Below are positions 32,787 through 43,597 of a stretch of DNA of 64,000 bases, in pieces. Position 1 is the first letter of the stretch; each line of letters begins with the position of its first letter. The DNA is from Thereva unica (taxonomy: Eukaryota > Arthropoda > Insecta > Diptera > Therevidae), in assembly GCA_949987705.1 (NCBI GenBank), contig OX465283.1:89347313-89411312 (forward strand), written 5' to 3'. The notes beneath the pieces are model-generated. The model saw only the letters and a list, made by a program, of their open reading frames with translations, did no database searches and was not told the origin of the DNA. Made by a program: the position numbers and the translations under genes.

Positions 32787-33169
32787 AGGCTCGTGGAGAC
32801 GCTAAAACATGGTACGACCAAAAACCCGCAGACGGTAAGACATGTGCTAAGACCGATTTACTTGAACACCGCTCTCTTGTCAAAATATTTCAAGTTAATC
32901 TGTCATTCAGTTGTCAACTGGTAAATTGAAACATTTCGTGTACGAGTAAATTTGGTCAAACAAGTCCGCAAATGGTAGGACATGGTATCATCAACACGAA
33001 ACCCCGCCCACGAACATGGACGGAAATCAAACCAGTTTTGATTTTAGTCGGACCGTTGGTCGGACCAAAAAACTGGTACGCGTACCGGCCCGTACACGGC
33101 TAACATCACCTCGAACATGGTCCCTGTACCATGTTTACTCGTACCATGTTTTAGCGTCTCCGCGGGCCT
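32787..33169. mobile_element. PIF/Harbinger-like MITE, TAA duplication
   Basis: TAA at 32784-32786 and 33170-33172. Ends AGGCTCGTGGAGACGCTAAA and, inverted, AGGCCCGCGGAGACGCTAAA, followed on both sides by ACATGGTACGA. 383 bp; frames inside are incidental. Confidence 0.88.
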
Positions 33170-33172
33170 TAA

Positions 33173-34104
33173 GTGCTTACGCAAATTTTAAAATTCCTGG
33201 CATAAACTCTATGCCCCCGGATAGTGACTAAGCACGCAACATTCACTCAAGAAGCTACCCTGCCGTTGGCGGGATGTAAACAAAGCAATCCAGCAATTTG
33301 TGTCCCTCTTCCACACTATTACTCCCCTTTTAAAGAAGCTACCTTTAGTGTGGTCGCTCATGTACAGGGTTTTTACACGGCACAGCTGTTCCGTGTTAAC
33401 TTATATGCTCGGACCTCTTGAAGTCTCTTTTTCAGTCGTCTCTATATCTTGCTAGTTCTCTCCAGTTTGTTATACACAGTTTGCGTATATTTTTTAGCTC
33501 ATATTCGTTCCACACACTGTACCTGATTTCATATTTTCCCTTTTGCAAATGTCAGAATATTTCGAAAAAATTGATGGGTATGAGTCATGGTAGTGTGATT
33601 TTTTTTATTTCTTGCTATATTTAATTTACAAAAGTGAGAAAAGGTTTGCAGCCTTTGGAACGAATTGGTGCCATGAAAATTTGCTGATGAACAGTCGAAA
33701 TAACCCTCACAGCAGGGAAACTATACAAGGAGTTAAAACTCAATGGGGAAATTCTAGTTCATTTTTGGCCAACATTTTGGCTGACGTGGCTCACATGAAG
33801 CTAGATGAATTTTATCCATTTCGACGATTTCTTCAAAATTAAATGGAGGAAAGCAAAAAATTCATTGGAAATTAATAAAAACTCATTGGAAAATCCATAA
33901 ATTAGTTAAATACGAAAAATCGCATCGATATAAATCCAATTTAGAAGCTGATTTTTCAAGTTAGTTGTAAACATAAAATATCTTCATAGTTAACAAACTT
34001 GGCCATGAACCGGATGAATATAATCGGCCATGTGTTTTTGGGGTTCATGTGACTGTGGCGCCCTCATTAATCAAATAAAAATTGACAACACGGAGTTTGC
34101 ACTC
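33173..34104. other. Non-coding stretch, no gene seen
   Basis: Several 65-76-codon frames occur but none resembles protein I know, and no splice pattern supports them. Confidence 0.35.
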
Positions 34105-35205
34105 CTTGTATAGTCTCCCTGCCTCACAGTTTTGAAATGAATACATTTCTTTGATAGAAAAACTGGTAGAAAATAAAAATTAGTGATGGAAATTTATTTC
34201 TATCAATTATAACAGATATCTTATTACTTATTTTCTCCTAGGATAGGTTAGGTTGAAATGGCTGCCCCCACTAGGGAGCCCACTTAGGCACGTCATTGGG
34301 CTCTTTATGATGCCATTCTAGTGTTGGGACAAAGTTCAGGCCATATTTTGCAGCTCGCTCAATCCATCAAGGAAGGGTGAACCAAGGAAAGTCCCTATTT
34401 TCCTTGCGAGGGCGGGACATGTACAGAGAAGATAGGAGACAGTTTCATCGCACTGTGTCCAGGAACCCAACACAGTGTTATATCAAACTTAGTGGCAGTC
34501 TCACACAGAGACCTGCGGCAGTTCAGAAGAGTCGTGGATGTTGTGACGACAGAATTAAGAGCCTTGAGGGCTGCTTGGCTATCCGATGCATTATTGTTGA
34601 GATGTACTTGCCGGTCACCACCAGCACAATATCATCAGCATAGGCCACCGAAGTGCACCCAGACTCCCTTAGAGTTATCAGCACTTCGTTGACTGTTATA
34701 TTCCAAGGAGCGGCGATAAGACCCCACCTTGTGGTGTGCCTCTTATAACCCGTCTGCCTTCTTCCGTAAGCCCCAGGCTAGACTTTATGACCCTGCACCT
34801 CAACAGCTGAACAATAAAGGACCCGGAGCACTCGTCAAGATTCAGATGCAGAAGGTTCAACATTGTTAAAAGCACCTCCAATATCTAAGAAAGCAGCCAA
34901 CTTGAATTCCTTGAATTCTAGGTATCTTTCGATGACCGCTACCAGGGAGTGGAGAGCAGTGTCTACTGATTTACCTTCCGTGTAGCCATGCTGCGAGGAA
35001 GAAAGCAGCTTTCTATCAATGCTTTGCTTAACATGAATTTCCACAAGTCTTTCTAGTATCTAGAGGAGCAAGGATGTGAGACATATAGGTTTTTTTTCTA
35101 AATTCGAAGAAAATTTTTTGTTTACATAAAAAGGCTTTCTATTTCTGGAGAAAAATGGCGCCATTAAAAATTGTCAATCAGCAGTCCATTCCTATATCAG
35201 TGGCT
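34105..35205 (+). repeat. Dispersed repeat split by a LINE fragment
   Basis: The outer parts 34105-34235 (GTGATGGAAATTTATTTC) and 35086-35205 (TCTATTTCTGGAGAAAAATG, GTCAATCAGCAGTCCATT) match, in reverse orientation, one continuous sequence at 45080-45300. The middle is a LINE fragment inserted into this copy. Confidence 0.8.
34240..35085 (-). pseudogene. R1/Jockey-type LINE fragment: reverse transcriptase joined to RNase H
   Basis: Minus strand: SSQHGYTEGKSVDTALHSLV and LAAFLDIGGAFNNVEPSA, then IRGTPQGGVLSPLLGI in another frame, then SVAYADDIVLVVTG, immediately followed by SDSQAALKALNSVVTTSTTL, which is an RNase H motif. The thumb and linker between YADD and RNase H are deleted. The 3' end includes a TAGGTTAGGTTGAAATGGCT stretch that is common in 3' regions of such fly LINEs (recall). 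Several stops and frame changes; dead. Confidence 0.8.
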
Positions 35206-35274
35206 TGTTCTAGCTGAACGACCGAAGAGGGAAGAAGGAGAAGAGAATCAAAAAGTTTTGTTTTGAAATTACAA

Positions 35275-35385
35275 TTTTTAAAAAGAATGACTGAATGGCA
35301 TCGGCTCAGATTCGGGGCAGGTGGAGAGAGCAGTTGCGTGAGGCCAGGACCGGATACCGGTTGCAGAGCCGTTAAAGAAGAAAAA
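35275..35385 (+). pseudogene. RTE-like 3' tail fragment, copy 1
   Basis: Encodes the last residues of an RTE-type protein (IRGRWREQLREARTGYRLQS then stop) followed by AAAGAAGAAAAAGAAAA. It matches 58850-58970 and, inverted, 48905-49000. Confidence 0.7.
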
Positions 35386-35389
35386 GAAA

Positions 35390-36366
35390 AATAAACAAAT
35401 TGTTCCCATTAATCCCTGACCAATCCGAGAACGCTCGAGAAGAATAATAATACAATATTTTTTAAGGCAATTCTTAATTTACGTATGTACTCTTAATTTA
35501 TGTATGTACATATATGATGTATATGTATTATATTCATAAGCAGCATAATCACCCCTAAAACATATTAAAAAAGGAGTTCGCGAGCATTATAATATAATTT
35601 TACGAGGAATGACTAACTACGTCTCTTTAAGTATAACGAGCCAGTGGTTCTTGGTTTTACTAATTGCTTTATCAATACTTTATTTATGACCAAAAATGAA
35701 AATTTAAAAAAAAGGTTAAAATTTTTGAATAATTAATTGGTTTTGAACAATTAATTTTAAATATTAGCGTTAGTTAACGAACATTCCTGGTGTAAGATTC
35801 CATCACAAATTTATTGAAATTTAAGATCTTCAGCAATTATGTGAATTTGCAAGCAACTGAATGATATTATTTGAATTTTAAAAAAATTAACTAGAAAAAT
35901 TGGGAGATGATCAACGAAGAAAATTACTAGTCCATTCCTACGCCGCAACAAACTAAGAAGCTGTTGTGAAACGTTTTTAGTTAATTCAAATCTGAGTGTA
36001 ATCTGCGATGACAAATCTTATCTGACCTTCGCTGGTCCAAACAATTTCTACAAAAGGCAGTCAAGACACTTAATTTGGGATATTTCGCCATCACCTGCAA
36101 GGTGTCATTAGCCGTGTATCGAATAAAAGCAAGCAAGAAAAAGCAACACCAATTAATCACATTAATTATGCACAATAAATAAGACCACCATTACCAAACT
36201 CACAAAATTATTAAGCGCACATGTGTATTTACATCAGGGATTGCAATAATTATAAAGAACATCTGAGGAACGATGTTTGACCTAGTTTGGAAATTCGAGG
36301 GGTTTTCTGGTTGTGGCCTATATTGATAAAAGGAAAAAGAAAAAGCTTAGCCGAAAAGTGACTTAC
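35390..36366. other. Non-coding stretch, possibly intron
   Basis: AT-rich and repeat-poor. If the exon ending at 36367 is real, this is the beginning of its downstream intron on the minus strand. Confidence 0.4.
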
Positions 36367-36507
36367 CTTGATCGTGTTTGAAAGCTTTCCCGCGCTAGCT
36401 ACTACTCCGCCAACTGTAGAGGGCGCTAGAGCAAGCGAGCTCACTGCACTAAGTAGCGAGAATGCTGTCCACGTAACAACCGTTGTCGCTTTCATTGCGA
36501 ACTGCAA
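36367..36507 (-). CDS. Putative first coding exon with signal peptide, unidentified gene
   Basis: On the minus strand an ATG at 36505-36507 opens 47 codons ending at a perfect donor (AAG|GTAAGT), phase 0. The peptide MQFAMKATTVVTWTAFSLLS, AVSSLALAPSTVGGV has a basic start, a hydrophobic core and a small-residue Ala-Leu-Ala cleavage-type site near residue 27, as expected for secretion. A second ATG four codons later is an alternative start. The surrounding 1 kb lacks recognisable transposon sequence. I do not recognise the gene. The phase-0 exon at 4110-4214 on the same strand could be downstream, but this is only compatible, not shown. Chance remains possible. Confidence 0.5.
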
Positions 36508-37489
36508 CTCAATTAGAATCCTGCGCCGTTATTGGAGAATGTCAATATCTTTTCCTAAACCAGCAAGAAATGTGAATAGTAACCACTAAAACGCAATTTT
36601 CACTTAAGGTGCACCCATGATAAACTTTATAAGTATTTATTACTTTCACTATCTGCACTTTTGCTTATAGTCACTAACATTTAATTTTTTTTTAAATTAA
36701 CATGGCTTTGAAAGTTTACTTTTAAGATTCTGGCTTGCACGAAGTTCAATGCACGGTGAGGAAATTGTTAACTCTATATATGTACAGATACAATACATAT
36801 ACAGAACATTCAGATCTCCTAATCCAGGTAGCGCTAGAGTTGTTTGCCTTGACATAAATGCTGAAAATTGAATGCAGTTATTTACTGCAGTTGTTAGTTA
36901 TGCAACTTTTAGGTGCATGCGATTGAAATAAATATAAAAAAGCATTTCTTGTTCTATGTTGTTTAAAGTTGAAAATATTGTTTAAGAAGTGTCGAAAAAT
37001 ATTCGCAAGAGAAACATGAAAAAGGTCAATTTGAAAGAGCTTATGTTTTTGTCGATCATGGCCCCTACGTCTACGAATTTAGGTGTGGAAATCTGCTTGC
37101 AGGTTTAAAACCGTCTGCGCAGCAAATTTATGTTATTAATGACTCTATTTGATGAGGGTCTTCTCAGATTGCTGAAATCATAGTTCTGTAGACAAAATAC
37201 TTTTTTGGCAATGACACATTAAAAGTGGGTTATCTCGTGCTTTATTGTAATACAGTTTTTTTTAAATAAATTATATATTTTAATTATGTTGAATTTTAAG
37301 TTTTAACTGTTTTTTACACTTTTGGCCGTGGACCATTCACAATCGCCGCGAAATTTGCCGGTTTATTGTTATACCGGCAAATTTTAAGTGATGAATGTTA
37401 CATAAACAAACACATACAAAATGTTACTTCAACCGAAAAAATTAAGAGCTCGAAAATTTTATAAAGGTTTCAATTTATTGTTCCAACGC
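36508..37489. other. Possible upstream region of the minus-strand exon
   Basis: Repeat-poor. On the minus strand a TATATA-like box (CATATATAGAG, about 36775-36785) lies roughly 270 bases before the ATG; too weak to call a promoter. A 59-codon plus-strand frame (36973-37149) has protein-like composition but no recognised family. Confidence 0.3.
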
Positions 37490-37492
37490 TTA

Positions 37493-37652
37493 TGGGGTCC
37501 CTAGACTATCAATAATATTGTGCAAAGTTCAGTTTTACTCAATACTATTGACGGTCTGCGTTTGATATTGAAAGATTGTCTGGTGCAAAAGAGAAAACTG
37601 TCAATAGTTTGATCAATATTATTGTCAATTTTATTGTTAGTTTAGGGGCAAC
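37493..37652. mobile_element. 160-bp PIF/Harbinger-like MITE, TTA duplication
   Basis: TTA at 37490-37492 and 37653-37655. Ends share CCCTARACTAWCAATAAWATTG (left GTCCCTAGACTATCAATAAT; right inverted GCCCCTAAACTAACAATAAA). Confidence 0.7.
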
Positions 37653-37829
37653 TTAAACGTACCACCTTCCAGCTCTTGTCATTTTTTCGAAAACCTAACT
37701 CTTTCGAAGTAATTTAAAGTCAAAGTTTGCAAAAATCCCCTTTTCACTCAAAAACTGTTTTTTTTGAAAATTGTATTTTGTAAGCAATAATGTTTAGTAT
37801 AAGTAGACATGTAAACCTTTACCAAAAAA

Positions 37830-37978
37830 TTTTTTGTTCGTCTATCCAAAGCCTATCCACAGCCGGCCGCTTTGTAATTTTAGGTGGAGCACCTTGCATA
37901 AAGAAAACAATATACAGGGTGTATCGGTGAAAATGTCGAAACGCCTGGCTGTGGTCTTGGATAGACGAACAAAAATCG
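37830..37978. repeat. Short hairpin repeat
   Basis: TTTTTGTTCGTCTATCCAAA near the left is mirrored by GGATAGACGAACAAAAAT at the right, with CCACAGCC/GGCTGTGG inside. About 150 bp; possibly a small MITE. Confidence 0.6.
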
Positions 37979-39060
37979 TATGGATGGGGGGTTTTGGAAA
38001 TCGTACCGTTTTAGCCGCTACGGCATTTTCAAATTTTTTTGGTGGAAGTTTACATATTTGGTGGAAGTTTACATATTAATATATTCATTCATGAATATGG
38101 CAGCAACTGTAAAACTCAAGGTATCAACCCACCAACTTCCAGAGTTATTAGTCGCTACCTGAGTTTTGTCGAGAAGTATCAAATAAGCACCAAATAAGGG
38201 CAATTTTAACATTAAAATTGCTTATAACTTCAAAAGTAAAGGCCGTAGTATAACAGCTGTCGGACATTATTTATAGCAAATTGTCTAAGCTTTCCAATTT
38301 TCCAGGGTATTTTTTTGGCGAAAAAGGTGGTTGAAGTGTAATTTTAGTGAAAAACAACAAAATTTTACAATTTTAGATACACTGATAAAAAAAATTCTTG
38401 GCTTAAGAGACTTTTTCTTGAACCAAGCAAATAATGTTTTGGATATAACGAAAACAAAAATGTCTTCGGATAAACAAAACTCAAAGTCTTAGTTTTATTG
38501 TCTTGGATGAAGACAAAAGTTGCCTAGAAGTAAGAAAAAAAATTTCTTGGTTTGAGATACTCATTTTCTTAATTTAAGCAACTCAAGGTAATAAAATAGT
38601 GAATTGCCTTAATATTCTCGAATCCAAACTTCATCGTGTCTTTATTTAATACAAATTTTGTTTTGAATAAAAAATATTTAGTTTCTTGAGTAAAAAATTA
38701 AAAGATCTTATTACGAAAAAGACATATCTTGGTCGAAAAGTATAAGTATTGAGCGAAGAAATACAATTGTTTGGCTCAAGAATTTCTAGTGTCCTACTCG
38801 AGACAGCATTCTCTTGTTAAGACTGAAAAATGTTTCTACTCAAGACAACGAAACGAAGACTGATGGAATTGCTGGAATCAAGACAATTTTTCTATCAGTG
38901 TAGGTGGGGAGTATTCTGTGTAGATAACTGCCTTATTCATAAAAATATCTAATAAAGTTACAAAAATAAAGGGTAATATGTAAACCACTATCAAAAAAAT
39001 TTCAAAACGCCCTAGTGGCTAAACCGTTACGATCCCCCCCCCCCCTAGCATACCCATTCC
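37979..39060. repeat. Imperfect inverted repeat around a Tc1-like MITE
   Basis: 37979-38110 (TTTTAGCCGCTACGGCATTT, AAATTTTTTTGGTGGAAGTT) pairs at roughly 70% with 38930-39060 inverted. The loop contains a MITE at 38380-38900. Confidence 0.6.
38380..38900. mobile_element. Tc1/mariner-like MITE, TA duplication
   Basis: CACTGATAAAAAAAATTCTT at the left and, inverted, CACTGATAGAAAAATTGTCT at the right, flanked by TA on both sides (38378-38379, 38901-38902). 521 bp, no transposase frame. Interior rich in CTTGGTTTGAGAT/TCAAG-type motifs. Confidence 0.82.
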
Positions 39061-41049
39061 AAGCTGCAATGCTTCGTCCCCGATCATAAAAATTTAAAGT
39101 TCCGATAAAAGGCCAAACCTAAATAAAAGTAACTTCCACTGAAATAGATGTAACTTCCACTTACTTCCATTTTGGTCACTTTCATACATTCTTATACAAT
39201 GGTACCTAACTTCACTTCATTTCTCATTTTGTCCTAAAGTTCCGTTTATTGCAGAATCGCGCAATTATTGTCTTTTCAGAGCAGCGAAGGTTTTTTTGGT
39301 ACATGGAGCCGTTCTACTTGGGAGATTGAGTAAGCGACATATAGAAACTTCTAATTCTCTTTTTTCTTTAAACTCAAAAGAAGAAAAGAGAGAACAATAG
39401 AGGGTCCTTTACCTCTCTCTCTTAAACTCACAAGCAGGATTAGAGAGATTTGAAACTTCCCGGCTAGCCCTTGCCAGCTGCCTTTTACTTTTTTTCGAAC
39501 ACAAACTTTGTTCACATCCTGTGAAAATCCGGCGTTATGTCGTGTGGAGATGTTATCATTTAATAAACTAGATAAATTATCACATTACTGGCTTGCGGCG
39601 CCCCCTGGGACATGGTGCCCTAGGTCGGTTGCCCAGGTTCGCCCTCCCCTAAAGCCGGTACTGAATATAATATTTATATAATATAGTTTGAAATACGTCT
39701 TTGACCTGTTTGTTTGCAGTCCAGACCGGGTCATAACTATAGCAATCATAGTGATATTGTTTAAAAATTAACCGGTTAAACGAAAAAAACGACAATCGTC
39801 GTGTTTAGGTCGAGTCCATTTTCGATCATCAGCATCGCATACAGCAACAATTTCAATCGCAATCAAAGTGGTTTTGCTTTTTGGCCTTACTAATTTCTTC
39901 CAGTTATGCTTTGACTGTGCTAAAAATGTTAAAAAAACGGTACGAGAAACTTAAATTTTTAATAAACTGCAATTCTGTGCTTCATTTTTACGAGTAATGA
40001 CAAATGTGAATTGTTTCGGTGAGGACTGAAGACTCCAGTTTGAAGATTTATTTTAGTTATTTGAAAGTAGTTTCTACACTAACACGGCCAATGATGAAAA
40101 AGAAACAAGACAAGAAACTTATTTCTTCATAAATATAAAAAGCAGCATGTGAGGTTTGATAACAGGCTCGAAAATGTTTGCAATAAAATGGCACGGAGAA
40201 ATAAAACTATAGCGTAAATAAAACTATCAGCAAAGCTAAACTTAAGTCGCTTATGTCGCAACCACTTTAGAGTTACTAAAATAAAGCTTCCAACATTATC
40301 GCCTTTAAAGAGACATTTGTCATTAATTGTAAAAGCGATCGAATAATTGTAGGTAGATATTTAGTTTGTCGTAGGTACCTGGTTTGATTATTTATAACTC
40401 CTTACCGATTTCGGCACAGCCTTAGTTCCTATGCTCTAATTTTTCGAGAAAAAACCCCAAAACCCGAGCCACTGGCTGGTTACGCTTAAAACGCTTATGC
40501 CGCTGCTACAGGCCACTCTTAACCCAAGTGAACCCGGAGTGGCACTGGATAGTGGAAGGGCCATTACGCTTAGCGCCAATTATGAAATTCAAAGCGTATT
40601 AAATTTATTTAAAACTAAACATCTTGAATTAAAGTTAGTTATCTGGAGAATGTACGCGAAAAAACTAAAAAGGAACTATTTCAATCAATCATGCTTTGAT
40701 TGCTACATAAGCTTGTTGCGACTTCGGTGGATGCTACATAAAAGTAAAAGTAATACTAAAGTTTTCGACAAAAAACTACTACAATTTTGAGCAATTTTTT
40801 AAGTGAAGAATTTCAATTTTGTTGCAGAAAAGCATCATTTTGGTCACGTTTTAAACACTCAAAAGGCATTAATACAGACACCTTGGTGGAATATTAATTG
40901 ACATTTTTCTTAGATTCCTGTAATGCGTTGGGCGCTTTTGCATGGATTGAATTTAAAAATAGTTTTCTGTTAGTGAGTTTTTAAATAAATAGTCCTGTGA
41001 GCTAGATCACAACATCTGTAAAGTTGTATCTGTATATAAATAAAAAGTA
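39061..41049. other. Mostly non-coding stretch with one hAT-like end
   Basis: At 39595-39662 the reverse complement starts CAGTACCGGCTTTAGGGG, like hAT ends of the CAGxxCCGG type; no partner end seen. A 97-codon plus-strand frame at 40497-40790 matches nothing I know. The rest is AT-rich and unremarkable. Confidence 0.35.
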
Positions 41050-41884
41050 CCCAGTAGGGAATGGACGTACTTTTAAAAGTACTTCTAGAAGTACTTCTGC
41101 AGAAACAGTCCAGTACTTCCACCCAGTACAAAACAGACATTCCATTAACACGGCGATGGCCTAGGCGAGGAAGTACTTCCATTTTCCCCCATAGAATGTG
41201 TTTTGGAAGTACTTATACTACATTTATTATTGAACTCATATACAAAATGATTTTAATGTAAATTTTTGAAATGTAATTTATTCGGCGGAGGTGTGAAGGG
41301 GTGGGGTTGGTGGTGATAAAATTAAGCGATTTATAATTTTTGTTTAATTTTAATAAAACAAAAGCAAAATAAACATGAATTCAAATATGTATATCGTCGT
41401 TGCGACCTTAAGATCTCCTATGTGCAAAATATCAAACTGTAGGAAAACTGAGCTTTCAAATTGCCAGCTTTTCAGGGCCACCACATAGGAGTATTTTTTA
41501 AAACTGCAAAATGACTTGAAGTTATTGTTATATCAACATGGGAGTTTTTGCATTCGATGGAGGACATCATGAAGTTTACATTAAATTGAAAAAGTGGATT
41601 TCGATAAAATTGTCACATAGATCTTAAGGTCGCAACGACGATATGTATCTATGTACGTACATTAAAGTTAAAAAAAACCTAATGTCTAAGATAACTGAAA
41701 TGATTAGCAAAGAAAACGACCAGCTACGAAGTTTTATCAAACGCATGGTCACCAAACACATTCTTCTCTGCATTACTAAGAAGTACTTCCAGAAGTATTT
41801 CTTTGGTATTTAAGAAAACACTAAATAAAGAAGTACTTCCAAATCTACTTCCGAGAGTAAGTACTTGCGTTTTTTCCTACTGGG
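41050..41884. mobile_element. TA-duplicating MITE, CCCAGTAGG ends, with nested element
   Basis: Left CCCAGTAGGGAATGGACGTA and right inverted CCCAGTAGGAAAAAACGCAA; TA on both sides (41048-41049, 41885-41886). AAGTACTTCC motifs recur throughout in both orientations. A nested palindromic element occupies 41392-41643. A partial copy is at 9633-9908. Confidence 0.8.
41392..41643. mobile_element. 252-bp MITE with perfect ~25-bp inverted ends
   Basis: TATCGTCGTTGCGACCTTAA (plus GATCT) is repeated exactly inverted at the right end; TGTA flanks both sides (41388-41391, 41644-41647). The homologous place near 9675 lacks it, giving an empty site. Confidence 0.85.
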
Positions 41885-41886
41885 TA

Positions 41887-42344
41887 TAGCAGCTGCTTAC
41901 GCATTAAGATATGCATGTAAGAAATGAGCGTGTGTTCTTTCTTTCACAAATACGCACGTTGTACACCAAGGGCGTTAAACTCAAATGCTAACTTGGGCAA
42001 AACAAATAAAGTTTAACTTTAAATGGGCCACAAAATATTTAATAAATTATAAAAACGTAGGTTTATTTCGAATAATACAATATTAACAAAATATATAATA
42101 GAGCAAGGAAAATTTAATGTCCTGACAGTTGACATCTCTTCTCTGGTACCATCTTTCATGTTTCGGGAGAAATATTATTCGCAGTGATTGCTTTCAAAAC
42201 TGATCCAAGGTGAGCATAACTGTTTACAACGATAACTACTTTCAATCATGGAGATAATTTCATATGTGAATTTTCGAGTATTTTCAATTCATATTTGTAA
42301 AATTCACTTCAATGAATTTTGCCTTCAAATTTGAGTCGCACTGA
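41887..42344. other. Non-coding stretch, no gene seen
   Basis: Nothing recognised. Confidence 0.4.
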
Positions 42345-43200
42345 ATCTCGAAAAAACCTCGTATTTAAGCGAAATATGTGATTTTTGTAACTGCACCAAC
42401 AATGATACCGTCTTCATCGAGTGCCGATCGAAGGGTATTAACGAAAACATGATCTGAAAAGATATTTATGTATTAAATTTGTTCAAGCCGGTTTTGAAGC
42501 GAATACTACTTTAGGCACGACTGGCTCTTTTTGTCCGGGGGTAAAAAATAGAAATTCTCCGAGCCGTTTTCTTTGTTTAAATGAAAAGACTTTGGCCAAA
42601 GGTCATAAGCACCTTAAATTGAGTAGTTTTTCTAATATCTAATAAACTGGATTTTAGTTTAAGCGATATCGTGCAGGTACTATAATCATGTCTGCCGTTG
42701 AAACAAAAAAACCGCTCGACCTAATTTTATAATAATCGTTTCAGATCATACTTTCGTTAATACACTTCGAACGGCATCTTAACAATGTTGTTATCTTTTT
42801 TGGTTCGCGCGATATCGCGTGATTTATTCGTCTTCTTACGCGTATTCGTTAATACGCGTTGATCGGCACCTCAGCGAAGTCTCATCATATTGTTTCGCTC
42901 GATATCGTGCCGGTACAAAAATCACATACGTTGTTTAAACAAAAAACCGTTCGACCGATTTTATATGAATATTTTTACAGATTATAACTTCGTTAATACG
43001 TTACGATCTGCATCTAAACGAACTCGGTATCATTGTTGGTTTGCGCGATATCAAGTAGGTAGAAAAATCACTTACGTCGTTTAAACAAAAAAATGTCCCG
43101 ACCGAATTTTATGAAAATCTTTTCAGTTCATATTTCCATTTAGTTTAGATTCTTCGAACGACACCTGGTGCAAGAAAAAATTACCACATAGGTACGCATA
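42345..43200. repeat. Degenerate relatives of the 146-bp Helitron tandem repeat
   Basis: GCGAAATATGTGATTTTTGT and AACGAAAACATGATCTGAAA (42370-42470) are in copy-B orientation, while GATATCGTGCAGGTACTATA, TTCGCGCGATATCG and CGACCGAATTTTATGAAAAT (42660-43125) are in copy-A orientation. Units are diverged and partly deleted; orientation switches between 42500 and 42660. Confidence 0.7.
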
Positions 43201-43257
43201 CACGCAAACATATCTCTTCTCAAATTTATGGTTAAAATGCTTTTGGAAAATGAAAAT

Positions 43258-43510
43258 ATTTGGACCGGTACTGAAGAAGGTCAACTCTTGGATGTTGTAG
43301 GAACTCGAAAATACTGACTGCGAAAGATTGTTACGCAGTCGACTTGTTCTATTGATAAACGCATTGCGGTCACGCTGCAAGTGATAGTGGGCTAATCTTG
43401 TGTTGCGGGTATAAGATTGCCGTGGAGGCAGGACAGCGTTTATTTCGGATGAACAGTCACTCTGGCAGTAGATATAAAATTTTGTCAATGCTGCTACATT
43501 CCTTTCATCA
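43258..43510 (-). pseudogene. LINE fragment related to 29625-30985
   Basis: Minus strand reads ALTKFYIYCQSDCSSEINAV, LPPRQSYTRNTRLAHYHLQR and NAFINRTSRLRNNLSQSVFS, matching the C-terminal tail of the LINE protein at 30560-30800 with a short deletion in the middle. Truncated at both sides by satellite-like sequence. Confidence 0.85.
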
Positions 43511-43597
43511 TAGGTGCGCGTTCATCAAACAAACTTTGTAAAAATACGCGTATATGTACATAATGTTTAAACTCCACACATTTTCATGAACACCTTA

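Noticed and set aside
34690..34740. Host gene coding on the plus strand near 34.4-34.7 kb
   Set aside because: Frames are antisense to LINE RNase H and reverse transcriptase motifs.
36775..36785. TATA-like box before the signal-peptide exon
   Set aside because: AT-rich context gives many such matches; spacing to an initiator is not convincing.
40497..40790. 97-codon plus-strand frame beginning MPLLQATLNPSEPGVA
   Set aside because: No recognisable family, no splice context, and such lengths occur by chance in 64 kb of six frames.
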